From: Apostichopus japonicus
Lineage: Eukaryota; Echinodermata; Holothuroidea; Aspidochirotida; Stichopodidae
Assembly (NCBI RefSeq): GCF_037975245.1
Contig: NC_092582.1
Span: 5,839,001 to 5,903,000, forward strand
Reading direction: 5' to 3'
Length of the DNA: 64,000 bases
Shown: piece after piece, positions 1 through 12,200 of the stretch
Numbering within the stretch: the first letter of the stretch is position 1
Layout of the letters: every line of letters starts with the position of its first letter
Program-made: the position numbers and the translations under genes
Notes under the pieces: model-generated
What the model was told of the DNA's origin: nothing
What the model saw: only the letters and a program-made list of their open reading frames with translations
The model's database searches: none

Positions 1-246
1 ATTGACTTTTTATAGCGCTCTCATCTACCTATTGACATTTGTCACATTTTGTTGGTGTAATTTTCTGACAAAATGGCGATGACACCTATATATTCTTCAT
101 TTATCTGCACATTAGCAAGGCCCGGAAAGGGTCATTTCAGGCGATCTAGGGAGTATCTTTACTCAAAAAATGTCTGTACACTCCGCGCCAACCTGTGGTG
201 GTGCTCCGCTTAGATAGTGTCGAAAGCGCCCTAGACCATTCTCGCC

Positions 247-1601
247 CATAGGCGTAGGAGGCGGGGGGGGGGGGGGGGGGGGCTGGGGGGGGGGGGGGGC
301 TGCAGCCCCCCCAACCAATTTTTTGGGTGAAAATTCGGGCAATATGCTGAGAATTTTTCGGGCACCTATACTGGAAGAAGAATAATTTGCAATGTGTTTT
401 TCAATTTTTTTGTGAAAATTCGGGCAATATGCTGAGAATTTTTCGAGCACCTACCAAAAGGAGAATAATTTGCAATGTATTTTTCAAATTTTTTGGTGAA
501 AATTTGGGCAATATGGCTGAGATTTTTTTCGGGCACCTACTGAAAGATTAATAATTTGCAGTGTGTTTTTCAAATTTTTTTTGGTGAAAATTCGGGCAAT
601 ATGCTGAGAATTTTTCGAGCACCTACAAAAGGAGAATAATTTGCAATGTATTTTTCAAATTTTTTGGTGAAAATTTGGGCAATATGGCTGAGATTTTTTT
701 CGGGCACCTACTGAAAGATTAATAATTTGCAGTGTGTTTTTCAATTTTTTTTGGGTGAAAATTCGGGCACTATGCTGAGAATTTTTCGAGCACCAATTAA
801 AAGATGAATAATTTGCAATTTTTTTGGTGAAAATTTGGGGTGAAAATTTGGGCAATATGCTGAGAATTTTTTCGGGTACCTACTGAAAGAATAATAATTT
901 GCAGTGTGTTTTTCAATTTTTATGGTGACAATTTGGGCAATATGCTGAGTGGCAGAGCGTCCATACGGGCTCAAATTGACTGCTGGTGCCCTTCTCAGCT
1001 TTTTACCACTTTTTACTTATTCGCGATTATTGACTTTTTTATTGCTCTCTCAAATACTATTGACATTTGTCAGATTTTGTTGGTGCAATTTTCTGACAAA
1101 TGGCGATGACACCTATTTATTCTTCGTTTATCTGCAAATTAGCAAGGCCTGAAAAGGGTCATTTCCGGCCATCTAGGGAGTATCTTTACTCAAAAAATGT
1201 CTGTACGCTCCGCGCCAACCTGTGGTGGCGCTCCGCTTAGATAGTGTCTAAAGCGCCCCTACAGACCATTCTCTCCCCCTGACCAATACCCCTAGCTTCG
1301 CAACTGGCACCTACTGAAAGAAGAAGAATTTGCAATGTGTTTCTCAATGGTTATACTTATATTATTATTTATATCATTATTTTTGTAAAAACTTCCTCAA
1401 TAATTCTAACCAATATGGAAGGGTAATAACACGGAAAATGATATTATGTCATTGGCATGTGATGTAATAACCGATGAAAACCTATATGATACACATTGAC
1501 ATGTGGAACGCGCGCGGAGCGCGCGAAAAATTCTGGTTATATTTTTCGGGCAAGTCGTTACAGCCCCCCCCCTCAAATCAAATGAGGCTCCTACGCCTAT
1601 G
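247..1601. mobile_element. hAT-like nonautonomous element with CATAGGCGTAGGAG termini and an internal tandem array
   Basis: Perfect 14-bp inverted termini at 247-260 and 1588-1601 are flanked by near-identical 8-bp duplications TTCTCGCC (239-246) and TTCTCGTC (1602-1609), the signature of the hAT superfamily. Poly-G/poly-C tracts lie just inside both ends. The interior holds the 300-940 tandem array and a nested second element. No transposase is present. Confidence 0.75.
300..940. repeat. Tandem array of about 115-120-bp units
   Basis: The unit is recognised by GGTGAAAATTCGGGCAATAT, a GCTGAGAATTTTTCG segment, a GCACCTAC(TGAAAG) segment and AATAATTTGCAATGTG. About five diverged copies lie between 310 and 935, and a further piece follows near 1305. 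The AT-rich sequence has no coding potential on either strand. Confidence 0.8.
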
Positions 1602-1640
1602 TTCTCGTCCCCCTGACCAATACCTCTAGATCCGCCACTG

Positions 1641-3537
1641 CTGTGAGGGGAGTGAAATGATCTAATTCGACATCAATGATTTTTCGAAAAAGCCTTGTTG
1701 ATGTTGCGTTGATGTCTTTATCGTCACATACATTGTTTCCACAAGAGTTTTGTGCCCCTTCCATTGGAGGAACATGACTTGTTGGTGTCGAATAAATTCT
1801 AGTTCATTCTAGTTATTACTTTCTTAGCCTTGGTCCCAGGAGACATTACAAATTAAATAAAATTCCTCTCTAAGTACCGTATATAGGTTTCAATTTCACT
1901 GTTATCTTAATCGGCTGAGTTGGATTACACGTAAAAAAAAAAACACCACAGGAGTAGTTTTTCCCAGAATTAGCGAATGAGTATAAGAGTTTAGGCCTAC
2001 TCTGAATTTCAGTTTCAAAAGCCAATATTGCGCAACACCATAAGTAAATATATCATGCCTGTTACACGCAGAAGAAACATTGTAACTCATAATATATGTA
2101 TAAAATGTTAAGCATAAATGGGATACAAGACCGAGCAACCGATTCATACAGAGTTTGCAGTATATAACTACTGTAAATCTTAAAATGTTGTACCACCGTT
2201 ACAACTGTATCGTGCCGATAAATATTGATAAATCGGTATAGAAATGCGCTATTACTAGGTTTAGAGTAAGAATGGAGGATATGTGTAATCCCAACAAATC
2301 TATCAAACTGGATTTGTATAGGGTTTCACATATCCTCAGTTCTTTACGGTAATCATTATAGCACATGTTACCGATTTATAGCATGTATAGTAGTTACTCT
2401 GTTCTCTGTGTGCATCGGTTGGAGAGAGACTAGTATCAGGAAGGGGTTGCATGGATGAGGTAGGTGGGTGGGGTGGGGGTATGGTGTTCAATCCCATTCT
2501 AGATGATTACAAGATGGCCAGACACCCTCTGTTTGCTCCATTCGAGACTGTACCATGATACCATGGGCGTATTCGATAACCATCGGTCCTAAGATGCACT
2601 GACGTTTAGATGATGGTGAACTGGAAGAAGAATGAGGCAGGGCACGATCATGCATGTTCATCGGGAAGTCCCCAATCCGTCCCACCCACCGCTCTGACTC
2701 TTGTGCATTTTCTAAGAGGAAGTTAATTGCCCAACTTGAAGACTGTTAGCGGAGTATTCTCCACTTTCATAGTAGTCAGTGCATGCGTGTAGTCATAACT
2801 ATATCACGTCTATATAGTACATATAGGTCTATAGTTTATCGAGCCTTTTGTGTATGCATGCGTTACAGTAAAGAATCCATCTTTTCGTCATACCTATATT
2901 TATTTCGTTTTTCTGGTATAGCTGACCATCATCAGGTTGATGGTTATCTGACCGCTCTCTTCCGTCATTGTTTGCTACAACTGACCAGGAACTGGAAGTC
3001 ACAACATAAATTGTTGCCAATTTTCATTACACGTTTGCATGCATGCGCAAAGTGATATAGTGAGTAACACGGATTCCCCATGTTCAGTTATATTCACATT
3101 GACGTCACTCAAATACCACACCTGCGGCGTTTACGACGTATCCCTGCATGCACATGGACGTGACCCATTCTACCATATCTGAAGCACCCGATTTATAAAA
3201 CCACAAACACATTCACGTCAATACGTTGAGAATAAAAAAACCCCATCTTCAATGAAGAAATACCACCAAATTTCTGGGGTAGGTTAGCGCGTGGATTTTT
3301 TTCATTCGTAACTGCATGATAGTACAAAAAGTGACAGTTTTACAATGAAAACAACTGGAAGAGCGTAATTCTACTTTCATATAATCGCACTACTATAACC
3401 TTATTTTATTGCACCCAATACTCACAGTGTGTCATTTGCCGATTCGTCGTCATTCTCATGTTTTGGTCCTAAACAATGGAACGCTCTCCCAAACCACATC
3501 AGTAGTAGCAGTATAGTAGTAGACTAGTAGTAGTATA
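1641..3537. other. Non-coding, no gene found
   Basis: AT-rich sequence with no exon-like reading frame. An imperfect hairpin spans 2266-2347, with arms GAGGATATGTG and CACATATCCTC. Nothing else was recognised. Confidence 0.5.
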
Positions 3538-3902
3538 CAGTGGCGTAGGAAGGTACTTTTGAGTGGAGGGGCTGAAGACTGATGGCCTTCCAAAGGGGAG
3601 GGGTCTAAGGGGAGGGGGTGACCCCCTCACCTTTGGATTTTTTTGCATTTCCAGGTAGCCTCAGATGCAATTTGGTGCAATATAGCACACTTCAGCACCC
3701 ACTCCATTTTGTAAACTTAATTTTGTATTTTCACCAGGCCTTAGATGCAATTTGGTGCTCCAAATGAGATTTTTTTTCTCATTTGGAAATGAAAAAGGGG
3801 TTTTCTGACTTGCGAAGCGGGGGGGCGGAATGATACTTCCGCCCCTCCACATTTTTCACTGGGGGGCTGGCGCCCCCCAGCCCCCCGGTTCCTACGCCCT
3901 TG
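3538..3902. mobile_element. hAT-like MITE, family CAGTGGCGTAGGAA, copy 1
   Basis: A 365-bp element with termini CAGTGGCGTAGGAA and TTCCTACGCCCTTG (12 of 14 complementary) and a perfect 8-bp target duplication GTAGTATA at 3530-3537 and 3903-3910. GC-rich subterminal GGGG/CCCC tracts. The second copy at 29218 is about 95% identical. Confidence 0.88.
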
Positions 3903-4279
3903 GTAGTATAGTAGTAGTAGTAGTAGTACTACTAGTAGTAGTAGTTTATTGCATCTCTATCGTGACCCAAATGCCAAATTACATAAGAGTAACAGGGGGG
4001 GGGGAATAAAAAATAATGGAGTATAACAGTAACTCAATAACAGTATAACAGTACCTAACAGTAAAGGTAGAAGAACAAAAGACACACAAATAAATAATGA
4101 ATAAAGACAACCTACAAGGAAACTTCAGAAGTAATACCGACCCCCCCCCCCCCTTGCTTAAAACCTAAACAATACGACTAACCAGGTACAATCACACCAG
4201 AATCAGTCGTTTATAAGTCTACGCAAAACAGGTATTGCACTATTTCCGTACCTGTTCGTCTTATACTTCATTTCCTGGT

Positions 4280-4424
4280 AGGATGTGGGGTGTGTAGACT
4301 CGCTCAAAAAGAAACGTCTCATGCCGGTATCCTGACCTAGTTTCGAAAGAGGTGTAACAGAAGTGTTAGACACCACCATCGATCCAAGAAAATACACACA
4401 GCTTGCTACCGTCGGTAATTAGAC
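4280..4424. repeat. Dispersed repeat, copy 1 (other copy 26360-26509)
   Basis: About 145 bp shared with 26360-26509, including AGAAACGTCTCATGCCGGTA, GTTAGACACCACCATCGATC and AGCTTGCTACCGTCGGTAAT, with about 88% identity and the same orientation. Ends are not resolved and no target duplication is visible. Confidence 0.75.
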
Positions 4425-4460
4425 CAGGGAGCTGCTACGTTAGAGTAGCAGCTCCCTGGT
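4423..4460. other. Perfect 16-bp hairpin
   Basis: ACCAGGGAGCTGCTAC (4423-4438), a 6-nt loop GTTAGA, then the exact complement GTAGCAGCTCCCTGGT (4445-4460). It abuts the end of the dispersed repeat and is absent from the second copy. It is too short for a typical animal pre-miRNA; function unknown. Confidence 0.7.
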
Positions 4461-5361
4461 TTTATATAAATACAGCTAGGTATATGTCGACAGTTGTAAT
4501 TGGCCAAGTATGCAAAATAGAAACGCAGCAATAAATGAGCATTGGTCTTTAAATTTTATATATAAAAAGTTTAATATAAAAATGCCCCTTTTCTGCATCT
4601 AGAGCTTCAACCCTCATCCACATAACATTTTGTACGACAAAAAAAAAATTGAAATTGTAAACTGCAACATCAGAGTGAATGATGTCATCAATGCAACTCG
4701 GATGATATTCGTTTCGATTTTGTTAATAATATTAACTCATTTATTTAAATAAAGAGAGGCGGTAAGATTTTTACAAGAAGGTTTTGACTTTGATGAAAAT
4801 TCTAAATACCACGAGTGACAGCTTAGCAAATATTCCCAATGTAAGCACGTTTTAAGGATAAATGAACACGAAGATTGTAAAAGAAAAGTAAAGCTTTTGA
4901 AGATCAATTACTATTATGACATTACAGACCACATACTGCGATCTCGTCCAGGGATGAATCGATAGTTCAGTTAGTAAATTGTAAATACCACCTCTATTTG
5001 GCTGCCCTCACTGCCAGTTGTGACCCTAAAGCTTAAGTCTCACTCAAGTCACCAAAGGAAAGGGGTGTCAATTCGGGGCTATAGCTGGACCGACATTAAA
5101 TGTAGCACTAGTAGAAGGAATTGCCATGAATGACGTCCATATAATAGCCTATCATTTAATAACGGTATATACAGTTTGTTCTGTGGTTGCTATAGAGACC
5201 CCGAAGCTGTTTGTAAAGGTAATTTGTAAATATTATTGTTTTCTTTATCTACGATAAAGAAATGTCACACTTGTGACCAATTTCTATCAACGTGGGAATA
5301 AAAGTATAGTGGGAGTAAAAGTAATAAAAGTAGGGACTTAGGTTGGGGGGAGGGGGTATGA

Positions 5362-5392
<31 letters not shown>

Positions 5393-5935
5393 CATATATA
5401 AAAACATGTCCAATTATTGAATTCTCTTTGCTTTTAGAAGAATTGATGGAAACATTATTCATAAAGTAACTGAAACCTGAACAGACACATTTTTTTATTA
5501 CCATACAGTATACATACACATTATGGATATTGAAATTGATAGCCTTTTTCGGTGCCTTCGCACATTTACAATGTGGTGTGTCAGCTTTAACTTGTATTAT
5601 ATCTGTATCCTATATATTTAAATTGCAGTGACAAGAACCGCTCTTAATTATTTTTAATCGTTATCATAGCCACAAAAATGTTAGCATATATACCAAATAT
5701 TTACGTATCCAGTGTACCGTATACTGCCCGGAATAAAATGATTTTCGAAGTTTGAGCATTATGCACCCATTATTTGTCATGACCGTTCTAGCATATTCGG
5801 AGCAGTATGTCTACATGGTGACCGTTAATAAATATGCGAAATTTAAACAACTGAGCTATTTACGTATCAATATTCACAAAGTGTCAAAATGACAATAGCC
5901 GACACTTAACGGGATTTTGATTCTGAATGTCCTGG
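4461..5935. other. Non-coding, AT-rich, TA microsatellite
   Basis: No gene-like frame. A TA-rich microsatellite lies at about 5358-5400 beside a G-run at 5345. No other structure recognised. Confidence 0.5.
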
Positions 5936-5943
5936 AACTTGGA

Positions 5944-6243
5944 CAGGCGCGTAGCCAGGAATTTGCCAAGGGAGGGGCGAAACTGTAGATTCTGCATTGC
6001 AAACTATCTAAGCGTAGCGCCACTATGAGTTGGCGCGAACCGTACAAGAAAATTTTGGCTGTAAATGCCTCCCAGATCGCCGGAAATGGCACTTCCCATG
6101 CCTTGTTAGTTGCATCTTAGCATTTTCTCTTTTGAAAATACTAGCGATATCATAAAAACCTTAAAAAAATTTGTAAAAAATATGCTCAAGGGGGGGGGGG
6201 GCGTCTGCCCCTTCGCCCCCCCCCCCCCTTGGCTACGCGCCTG
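5944..6243. mobile_element. hAT-like MITE, family CAGGCGCGTAGCCA, copy 1
   Basis: A 300-bp element with perfect 14-bp inverted termini (CAGGCGCGTAGCCA and TGGCTACGCGCCTG) and a perfect 8-bp target duplication AACTTGGA at 5936-5943 and 6244-6251. A poly-G/poly-C subterminal palindrome occupies 6190-6230. Its body is related, in reverse orientation, to 118-230 and 1140-1250. Confidence 0.92.
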
Positions 6244-6257
6244 AACTTGGACTTGTC

Positions 6258-8015
6258 TTGACTACGACGACCTTGATTTTGGACTATAATCCGCGTTCCA
6301 TATACGCTGCAATTGTAACTACTGTTGCTAAACCACATGTGTAATATATAGTGTATATTGTACGTTCAGCTCCTTTGGCCTACAAATCTAGTATTAATTA
6401 TCAATGACGTGAAAAACAGCCTTGTCTTAATTTGTAAGTTAAGGAAAAGATCTCTTCCCATGAAATTGTTCTTCGACCTTTGCTCTTTTGTCCGATCTTA
6501 TTTAAAAGTGAAACCTTCGGCGTAGCGTAACGTTAGGGCCGCCTAACCAACATTGACAACAGTAGGCCTATTTTCTTTAGGCCTAGCGTTGGTATAGGTC
6601 AACTGCATAATGCATTAGAGTAGGCGTACTGTATCTAGCCGAGTCTATCCTAGTTCCTACACAGTTCTACTACTACTAGGCTAGGCTAAAATAGGTTGAC
6701 GTTAATCAGGTAATACAGGCGTCAAGTACGTTGTCCTTGTATGTACTGTAGGCTTATTTTACTCTATTTGGGGAAAAGGAAGTTCTTTTTCGGCGCTAAG
6801 GGACAGGACCATGATAGACAATGTAACAATTAAAATAATTAAAATAATCTGTGGCCGTTAAAACTAAAAGATGCTTTATAGTCAGTATATTTGTAACTAC
6901 ATGGATAAGAGTGAATCAACTCAACATGAACTTTGTTGATTAATTGATGCCAGCAAATATCTAGTATTGTGCTACAGTATGTTACATTGTTCTCAAAACA
7001 TGGCAAGGAACCACTGAGCCTCTTGCTTGGTTTTCTTGTTACTGTTAAAAGTGTGCTTTGCATTGTGCTAAAACTTTTTTAAAAGAAAAGTACCTTCCCC
7101 TTCCATGAGTCTGTTAGAATAACGATAATAATAAAATTGACTACGACGACCTTGATTTTGGACTATAATCCGCGTTCCATATACGCTGCAATTGTAACTA
7201 CTGTTGCTAAACCACATGTGTAATATATAGTGTATATTGTACGTTCAGCTCCTTTGGCCTACAAATCTAGTATTAATTATCAATGACGTGAAAAACAGCC
7301 TTGTCTTAATTTGTAAGTTAAGGAAAAGATCTCTTCCCATGAAATTGTTCTTCGACCTTTGCTCTTTTGTCCGATCTTATTTAAAAGTGAAACCTTCGGC
7401 GTAGCGTAACGTTAGGGCCGCCTAACCAACATTGACAACAGTAGGCCTATTTTCTTTAGGCCTAGCGTTGGTATAGGTCAACTGCATAATGCATTAGAGT
7501 AGGCGTACTGTATCTAGCCGAGTCTATCCTAGTTCCTACACAGTTCTACTACTACTAGGCTAGGCTAAAATAGGTTGACGTTAATCAGGTAATACAGGCG
7601 TCAAGTACGTTGTCCTTGTATGTACTGTAGGCTTATTTTACTCTATTTGGGGAAAAGGAAGTTCTTTTTCGGCGCTAAGGGACAGGACCATGATAGACAA
7701 TGTAACAATTAAAATAATTAAAATAATCTGTGGCCGTTAAAACTAAAAGATGCTTTATAGTCAGTATATTTGTAACTACATGGATAAGAGTGAATCAACT
7801 CAACATGAACTTTGTTGATTAATTGATGCCAGCAAATATCTAGTATTGTGCTACAGTATGTTACATTGTTCTCAAAACATGGCAAGGAACCACTGAGCCT
7901 CTTGCTTGGTTTTCTTGTTACTGTTAAAAGTGTGCTTTGCATTGTGCTAAAACTTTTTTAAAAGAAAAGTACCTTCCCCTTCCATGAGTCTGTTAGAATA
8001 ACGATAATAATAAAA
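6258..8015 (+). repeat. 879-bp direct tandem duplication upstream of CIZ1
   Basis: 6258-7136 and 7137-8015 are head-to-tail copies; every stretch I compared is identical. The second copy ends 57 bp before the ATG at 8073. The block contains GCGTAACGTTAGGGCCGCCT and other mildly GC-rich sequence that could belong to the CIZ1 promoter or 5' UTR. Either a very recent duplication or an assembly artefact from uncollapsed sequence. Confidence 0.93.
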
Positions 8016-8072
8016 TTTATGTACTCAATGTTGCAGGTGCTATTCATCTCAGTACTGTACTTTAAATACAGT

Positions 8073-9277
8073 ATGTATAGGAGATTTCCACCAGATTTAA
8101 CAATTCCAAGTCTCTTGGATATGCCACCAGTGGATAGACCAGAACATGCTAGACATCAGGAAAGGGAACAGGGAAACCTCCATGACCCAGGAACTAATGT
8201 GAGACATCATCACCAAGGGGCACCCCTTCTCAACAATCCAGAACAGACTCCAATTCTAGGGGACCGTGACTTCCGGCCTCCTTTGCTGTCTGCGCCAAGC
8301 TCCTCATACAGCGAGAGGCAGGTTCATCACTTACCAGTGCCTCAACCCAGAGGACAACCACCATCTCACCATGCCATGCTACAAGATTCTCGAAAAGAAA
8401 TGTACAGGGAGAGGGAACGCCACTTGGACTTCAGCAGCGGCAAAAGGGTCTTGATCGATGATGACAATCTATACGTGAGTCCAGCACCAACCTACCAGCG
8501 CAACTTGATGAGTAGAGAGAAAAGTAGGTCCATAGAGATGGAACGGCAGGAGAGAGAAAGACAGAGGCAAGCGGACCTTCAGAGGAGGGCAGAACTCCAA
8601 AGAGAACTTGAGATGGAGAGAGAAAATCTGCGCATACAGAAGGAAGAAGAAGAAAGGGAGTTGGAACGCCAGAGGAAGAGGGAAAGTGAAAGACAGAGGG
8701 AAGCAGAACGACAGAGAGAACTAGAACAACAGAGAGAAATGGAACGTAAACGAGAAGTGGAGAGGAAAAGGCAAAGAGAGATTGAACGAGAGAGGGAAAG
8801 AGAAAGGCAGCGGCAGGCTGAAGAAGAGGAGGATCGAAAGAGACAGATGGAACAGGAGCGCGAGAGACTGCGCTTACAGCTAGAGCGGGAACAGAGAGAA
8901 CGGGAGATTCAGAGGCAGCAAGAGATGATTCGTGAAAGAGAAATGAAGATCCAACAGGAATACGAAGAAAATGAGCAGCGGATGCAGTTTGAAAGAGGGC
9001 AGAGAGCAGCCATGGATTGTGACCAGGAGACATTCCATCACATGAGGGAAATGGACATGTTGAGGGAGAGAGAGGCAGCCCTGGAACAAGAGATGGCATT
9101 CAGGGATCAAAGAAGGCCGCCACCTAGACAAGACATTCCTAGTCTTCTGACCATGCCAAAGGTAGCTCCATCTGCCACTATGAAAAAGGGTCTGCTGGGA
9201 GATATTAATGATGGATTGGACGATGCCCTCATGGAAAAAGTGAAACTGCAGCAAGCCATGCTAGCTCAGCAAACTAC
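8073..9277 (+). CDS. CIZ1: CIZ1 exon 1: long Arg/Glu-rich helix framed by a repeated IPSLL motif
   Basis: This exon encodes residues 1-401 and ends in phase 2 at AC/GTAAGT. Residues about 149-327 are almost entirely R, E, Q, K and M in runs such as REMERKREVERKRQRE, with no helix breakers. That predicts a long coiled coil or a charged single alpha-helix. A ten-residue motif occurs twice, once at each end: IPSLLDMPPV at about residue 11 and IPSLLTMPKV at about 355. The first part (residues 30-130) is proline/histidine-rich and probably disordered. The last 25 residues (GLDDALMEKVKLQQAMLAQ) look helical. The corresponding part of vertebrate CIZ1 is glutamine-rich, so identity rests on the downstream exons and not on this one. 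Confidence 0.85.
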
Positions 9278-12200
9278 GTAAGTACTTGAAGCCATGTTTC
9301 TCCTTTCGTTGATATCTATTCCTCTGGTTACACACAGATACAGTAGCTGTAAAAGTTAATGATAACATTGCATCTCCCTGCCCAATTGAAAAAGCTGGTT
9401 GATGCCATTGATTACTACTAACAATGTATGTTCAATATGGTAAGTTTGTGACCATCATTTTGTGGTAAGCTGTGAATTACTGTTCCTGTTTGTTACTATT
9501 ACAGTACAATAGTATAACTTTAGTTTAGTTTAGTAGAGAAAAAAAAGGATCAGGAGTGATACTCAAGTCCCCATCAAGCTTTGTAGTAGATATGCATTAA
9601 GCCCTCATTACTGTTGATGTCGTCTGTTAAGCTATGTAATTTATGTCCGTTCCTTTGCATTAATACTGTTAAGCAGAAAAGGTGACTGCATGAATTGAGT
9701 ATGTAGTAAGTGAAAAGTTCTCTATATATTAAATACCTTGCATTTTCTCTTTTTTTAACATTTGTTACCTTGACTATCAATTATCCTTCTTCTGTCTCTC
9801 CTGCTCCTCAGGGGAAATACTAACCAGAAACCGAATCAAAACCGCCTAGGTAGAAACAGACGTTCACAAAGGAAAAGAGTCAATCAGCAGATGAGAGAAG
9901 GCAACAGAAATGCAAACAAAGGATCGAATAATTCTCAGAATCAAAGACAGAACAGACAGAAGCAGAATAACAAGAAACAGAGTGGAAAAGACCAGGCAAA
10001 AGGGGCAGTACCCAGTCCTAAGACACCCCCATGGCTTAAAGAGGGCGCGTTTGATTCCTCCCAGTCGAAGACGACGGACGGTTCCAAACCGGACCTGTAC
10101 GATCCGCTCCATCCGACTGACGACGAGGAAAACGTGCAAGATCTGAAACGGAAGCACAGTGACGGCGAACTACAGGTCAGGATCCATCGGGATAACGACG
10201 ACAGAGATGTTCTTGATCCACCGCAGAAGAAACACGCCGGAGCAAAATTGGAGGTGGGTTCCAATATCTCTACTGACCTGGGTTTTCTTTGCAGGAAAAA
10301 AAACCGTTTAGCATGTTATTAGCTTCTTGTACCACAGATCCGCACATAACCATTGTAAGGGCCAGATAGTTCAGTTTGTAGATTGCTGCGCTTGCAAATT
10401 CCAACCCAGACGTCACAGATTCTAGTTCTGTTATCGCCATGAAATCTCCTTGCTCATGTCCATTGTCTAAAACTTTCCCAGTTAGGTTTTCATGTTTGAT
10501 TTACTATTTTACTTATATAAATACAGTTTGCTCAGATTGTTACCTCAGGATATAGATGGAATAGGCAAACGTCATCTCTCGAAGAAGAAATGGCTGTAAA
10601 CTTGAGGAGTGTTTTGAGAATTCCCTTCAAGTAAAATACTCTTAATGTAAACAAGAACCATCACTGGTTGACATTTAGACACAGTGAGTTGGAGAGTGAC
10701 AAACAAACAAACCCAAAAAATGGAAGTTAATGAAAACAAGGGATTAAAGAATTGTGTGCTCCCATAATCAAATCAACTGCTTACGATTGGACACAAGTCT
10801 TGATTGGGGATTGACAAAAAGTTAAAAAATGTGATGCGAGTTGGAAAGGATAATAAAGCGAATTGGAACTGAACAGCCTTCATTTTGTCTGATTATAAAT
10901 CACACCATTTAATGGAATGGTGGAGTTGACACGCTTGGTCTGCCTCAGTATAAACAGAATACCTAGGTACCTTACACTAATGGAATATTTGATCTTTTTG
11001 TTTGCTTAGATTCCTAGTAGCGGTGGTATTCAACCAACCAAAGAAATGCTCTACCAGATGAGACCAAAGATGTCCGCTAGTCTCGAGTGGATATGTCATG
11101 TCTGTAATGTTAAGTGTCATGAAGTCATGGTGAGTCAACACTTTTCAGTTTTAAGAAATTTGTCCATTTTACTTTTAAGAGGTGTTTATTGAATGTCAAA
11201 GCATTTGGACCTTTCAAAAAAATATGACCCTGTTGGCTTTGCGGTAGATCGATCGCAATGCATCGTTCCCTTTATTAAACTTCAGAAAAGTGTGTCAGTT
11301 GTTGCATTTGCTGCTAAATCAACTCTTTGTTTTTATTTCATTTTATCACAAAGGTTACTGAATAGTCTTGAAAATATTAAATTTTACCACAATAGCTTAA
11401 GTCAATACTATATCAAATAATATTTCATGGCTTGTTGGTATCTATGATAAAAATCCATCTTGACTGAAAGGTTATCCTTGAAAACTGATGCATTTGGCTT
11501 GATCTTATCCATGAGAGAAATGTTGCTTGAACTTTGGGTTTTGGCATGGCGGAACTGTCATTGACCGATTTACTGATACAGCTCTCTCGCGGCAGGCTCA
11601 TATTGGGCTTTACCCTTAAGGTTTTTGTCATTTTAAAACCGTAGAGAAACCCTTTCTTCTCTTTGCTTTTAAATGAGTAAACTGGTCTGTGAGCAGTCGC
11701 ATTAATTGTTACGTTTACCCGTTCGTCTTTAGAATTATCATCAGCACATGATGGGTAAGCGTCACCAGGCGATGATGAGCCATATCACGGAGGTGGCCGA
11801 GGCCAAGACGGACGAGGCCTTCAAGACGCTCAGAGCCGAAGGTCACGTTGACAGAATCCGCCGTGGGTTAGTACGGCCCCTTTAACTTCTTTCATGGTTT
11901 TAGTGTTAGCTTTGATTTGATTTGATTTTATTCGCACTCAGATTGTTCAAAATACAAAAATATTAGAAAGACAAAATAGACAAAAAGGACGGAATTGAAA
12001 AGAACAAAACGAGTAACAGGAGCTAAACCCATTAGGCTGACAGAACGTCGGCCCATTTCCAATGGGGCCCTATAGACGAAAAATTGCACTTTCAATGGAA
12101 AATACTATCAAACCAATAAATAAGACACAAAAACAAATATATTGCACAAAATACTGAAAAGTGCCTCCCACTCCCCCCACACCCTAAATTACATGAGATG

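Larger units (their letters stand above)
1..1640. mobile_element. Outer repeat element ending TCCGCCACTG, split by the 247-1601 insertion; second copy nested at about 947-1306
   Basis: Sequence 43-246 (from CTATTGACATTTGTC to CCATTCTC) recurs at 1063-1275 with about 90% identity, and the downstream part CCCCTGACCAATACC recurs at 1277 and 1610. The outer copy is interrupted exactly by the 247-1601 element. The inner copy (about 947-1306) sits inside that element, so the order of insertion is readable. The left end of the outer copy lies before the window. Confidence 0.65.

Noticed and set aside
6839-7942. Two identical 74-codon minus-strand frames
   Set aside because: Same frame seen twice because of the 879-bp duplication; no homology or splice support.
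8431-9254. Minus-strand frames of 222 and 124 codons opposite CIZ1 exon 1
   Set aside because: They are antisense shadows of the Arg/Glu-rich coding sequence, which lacks stops on both strands because of its composition.
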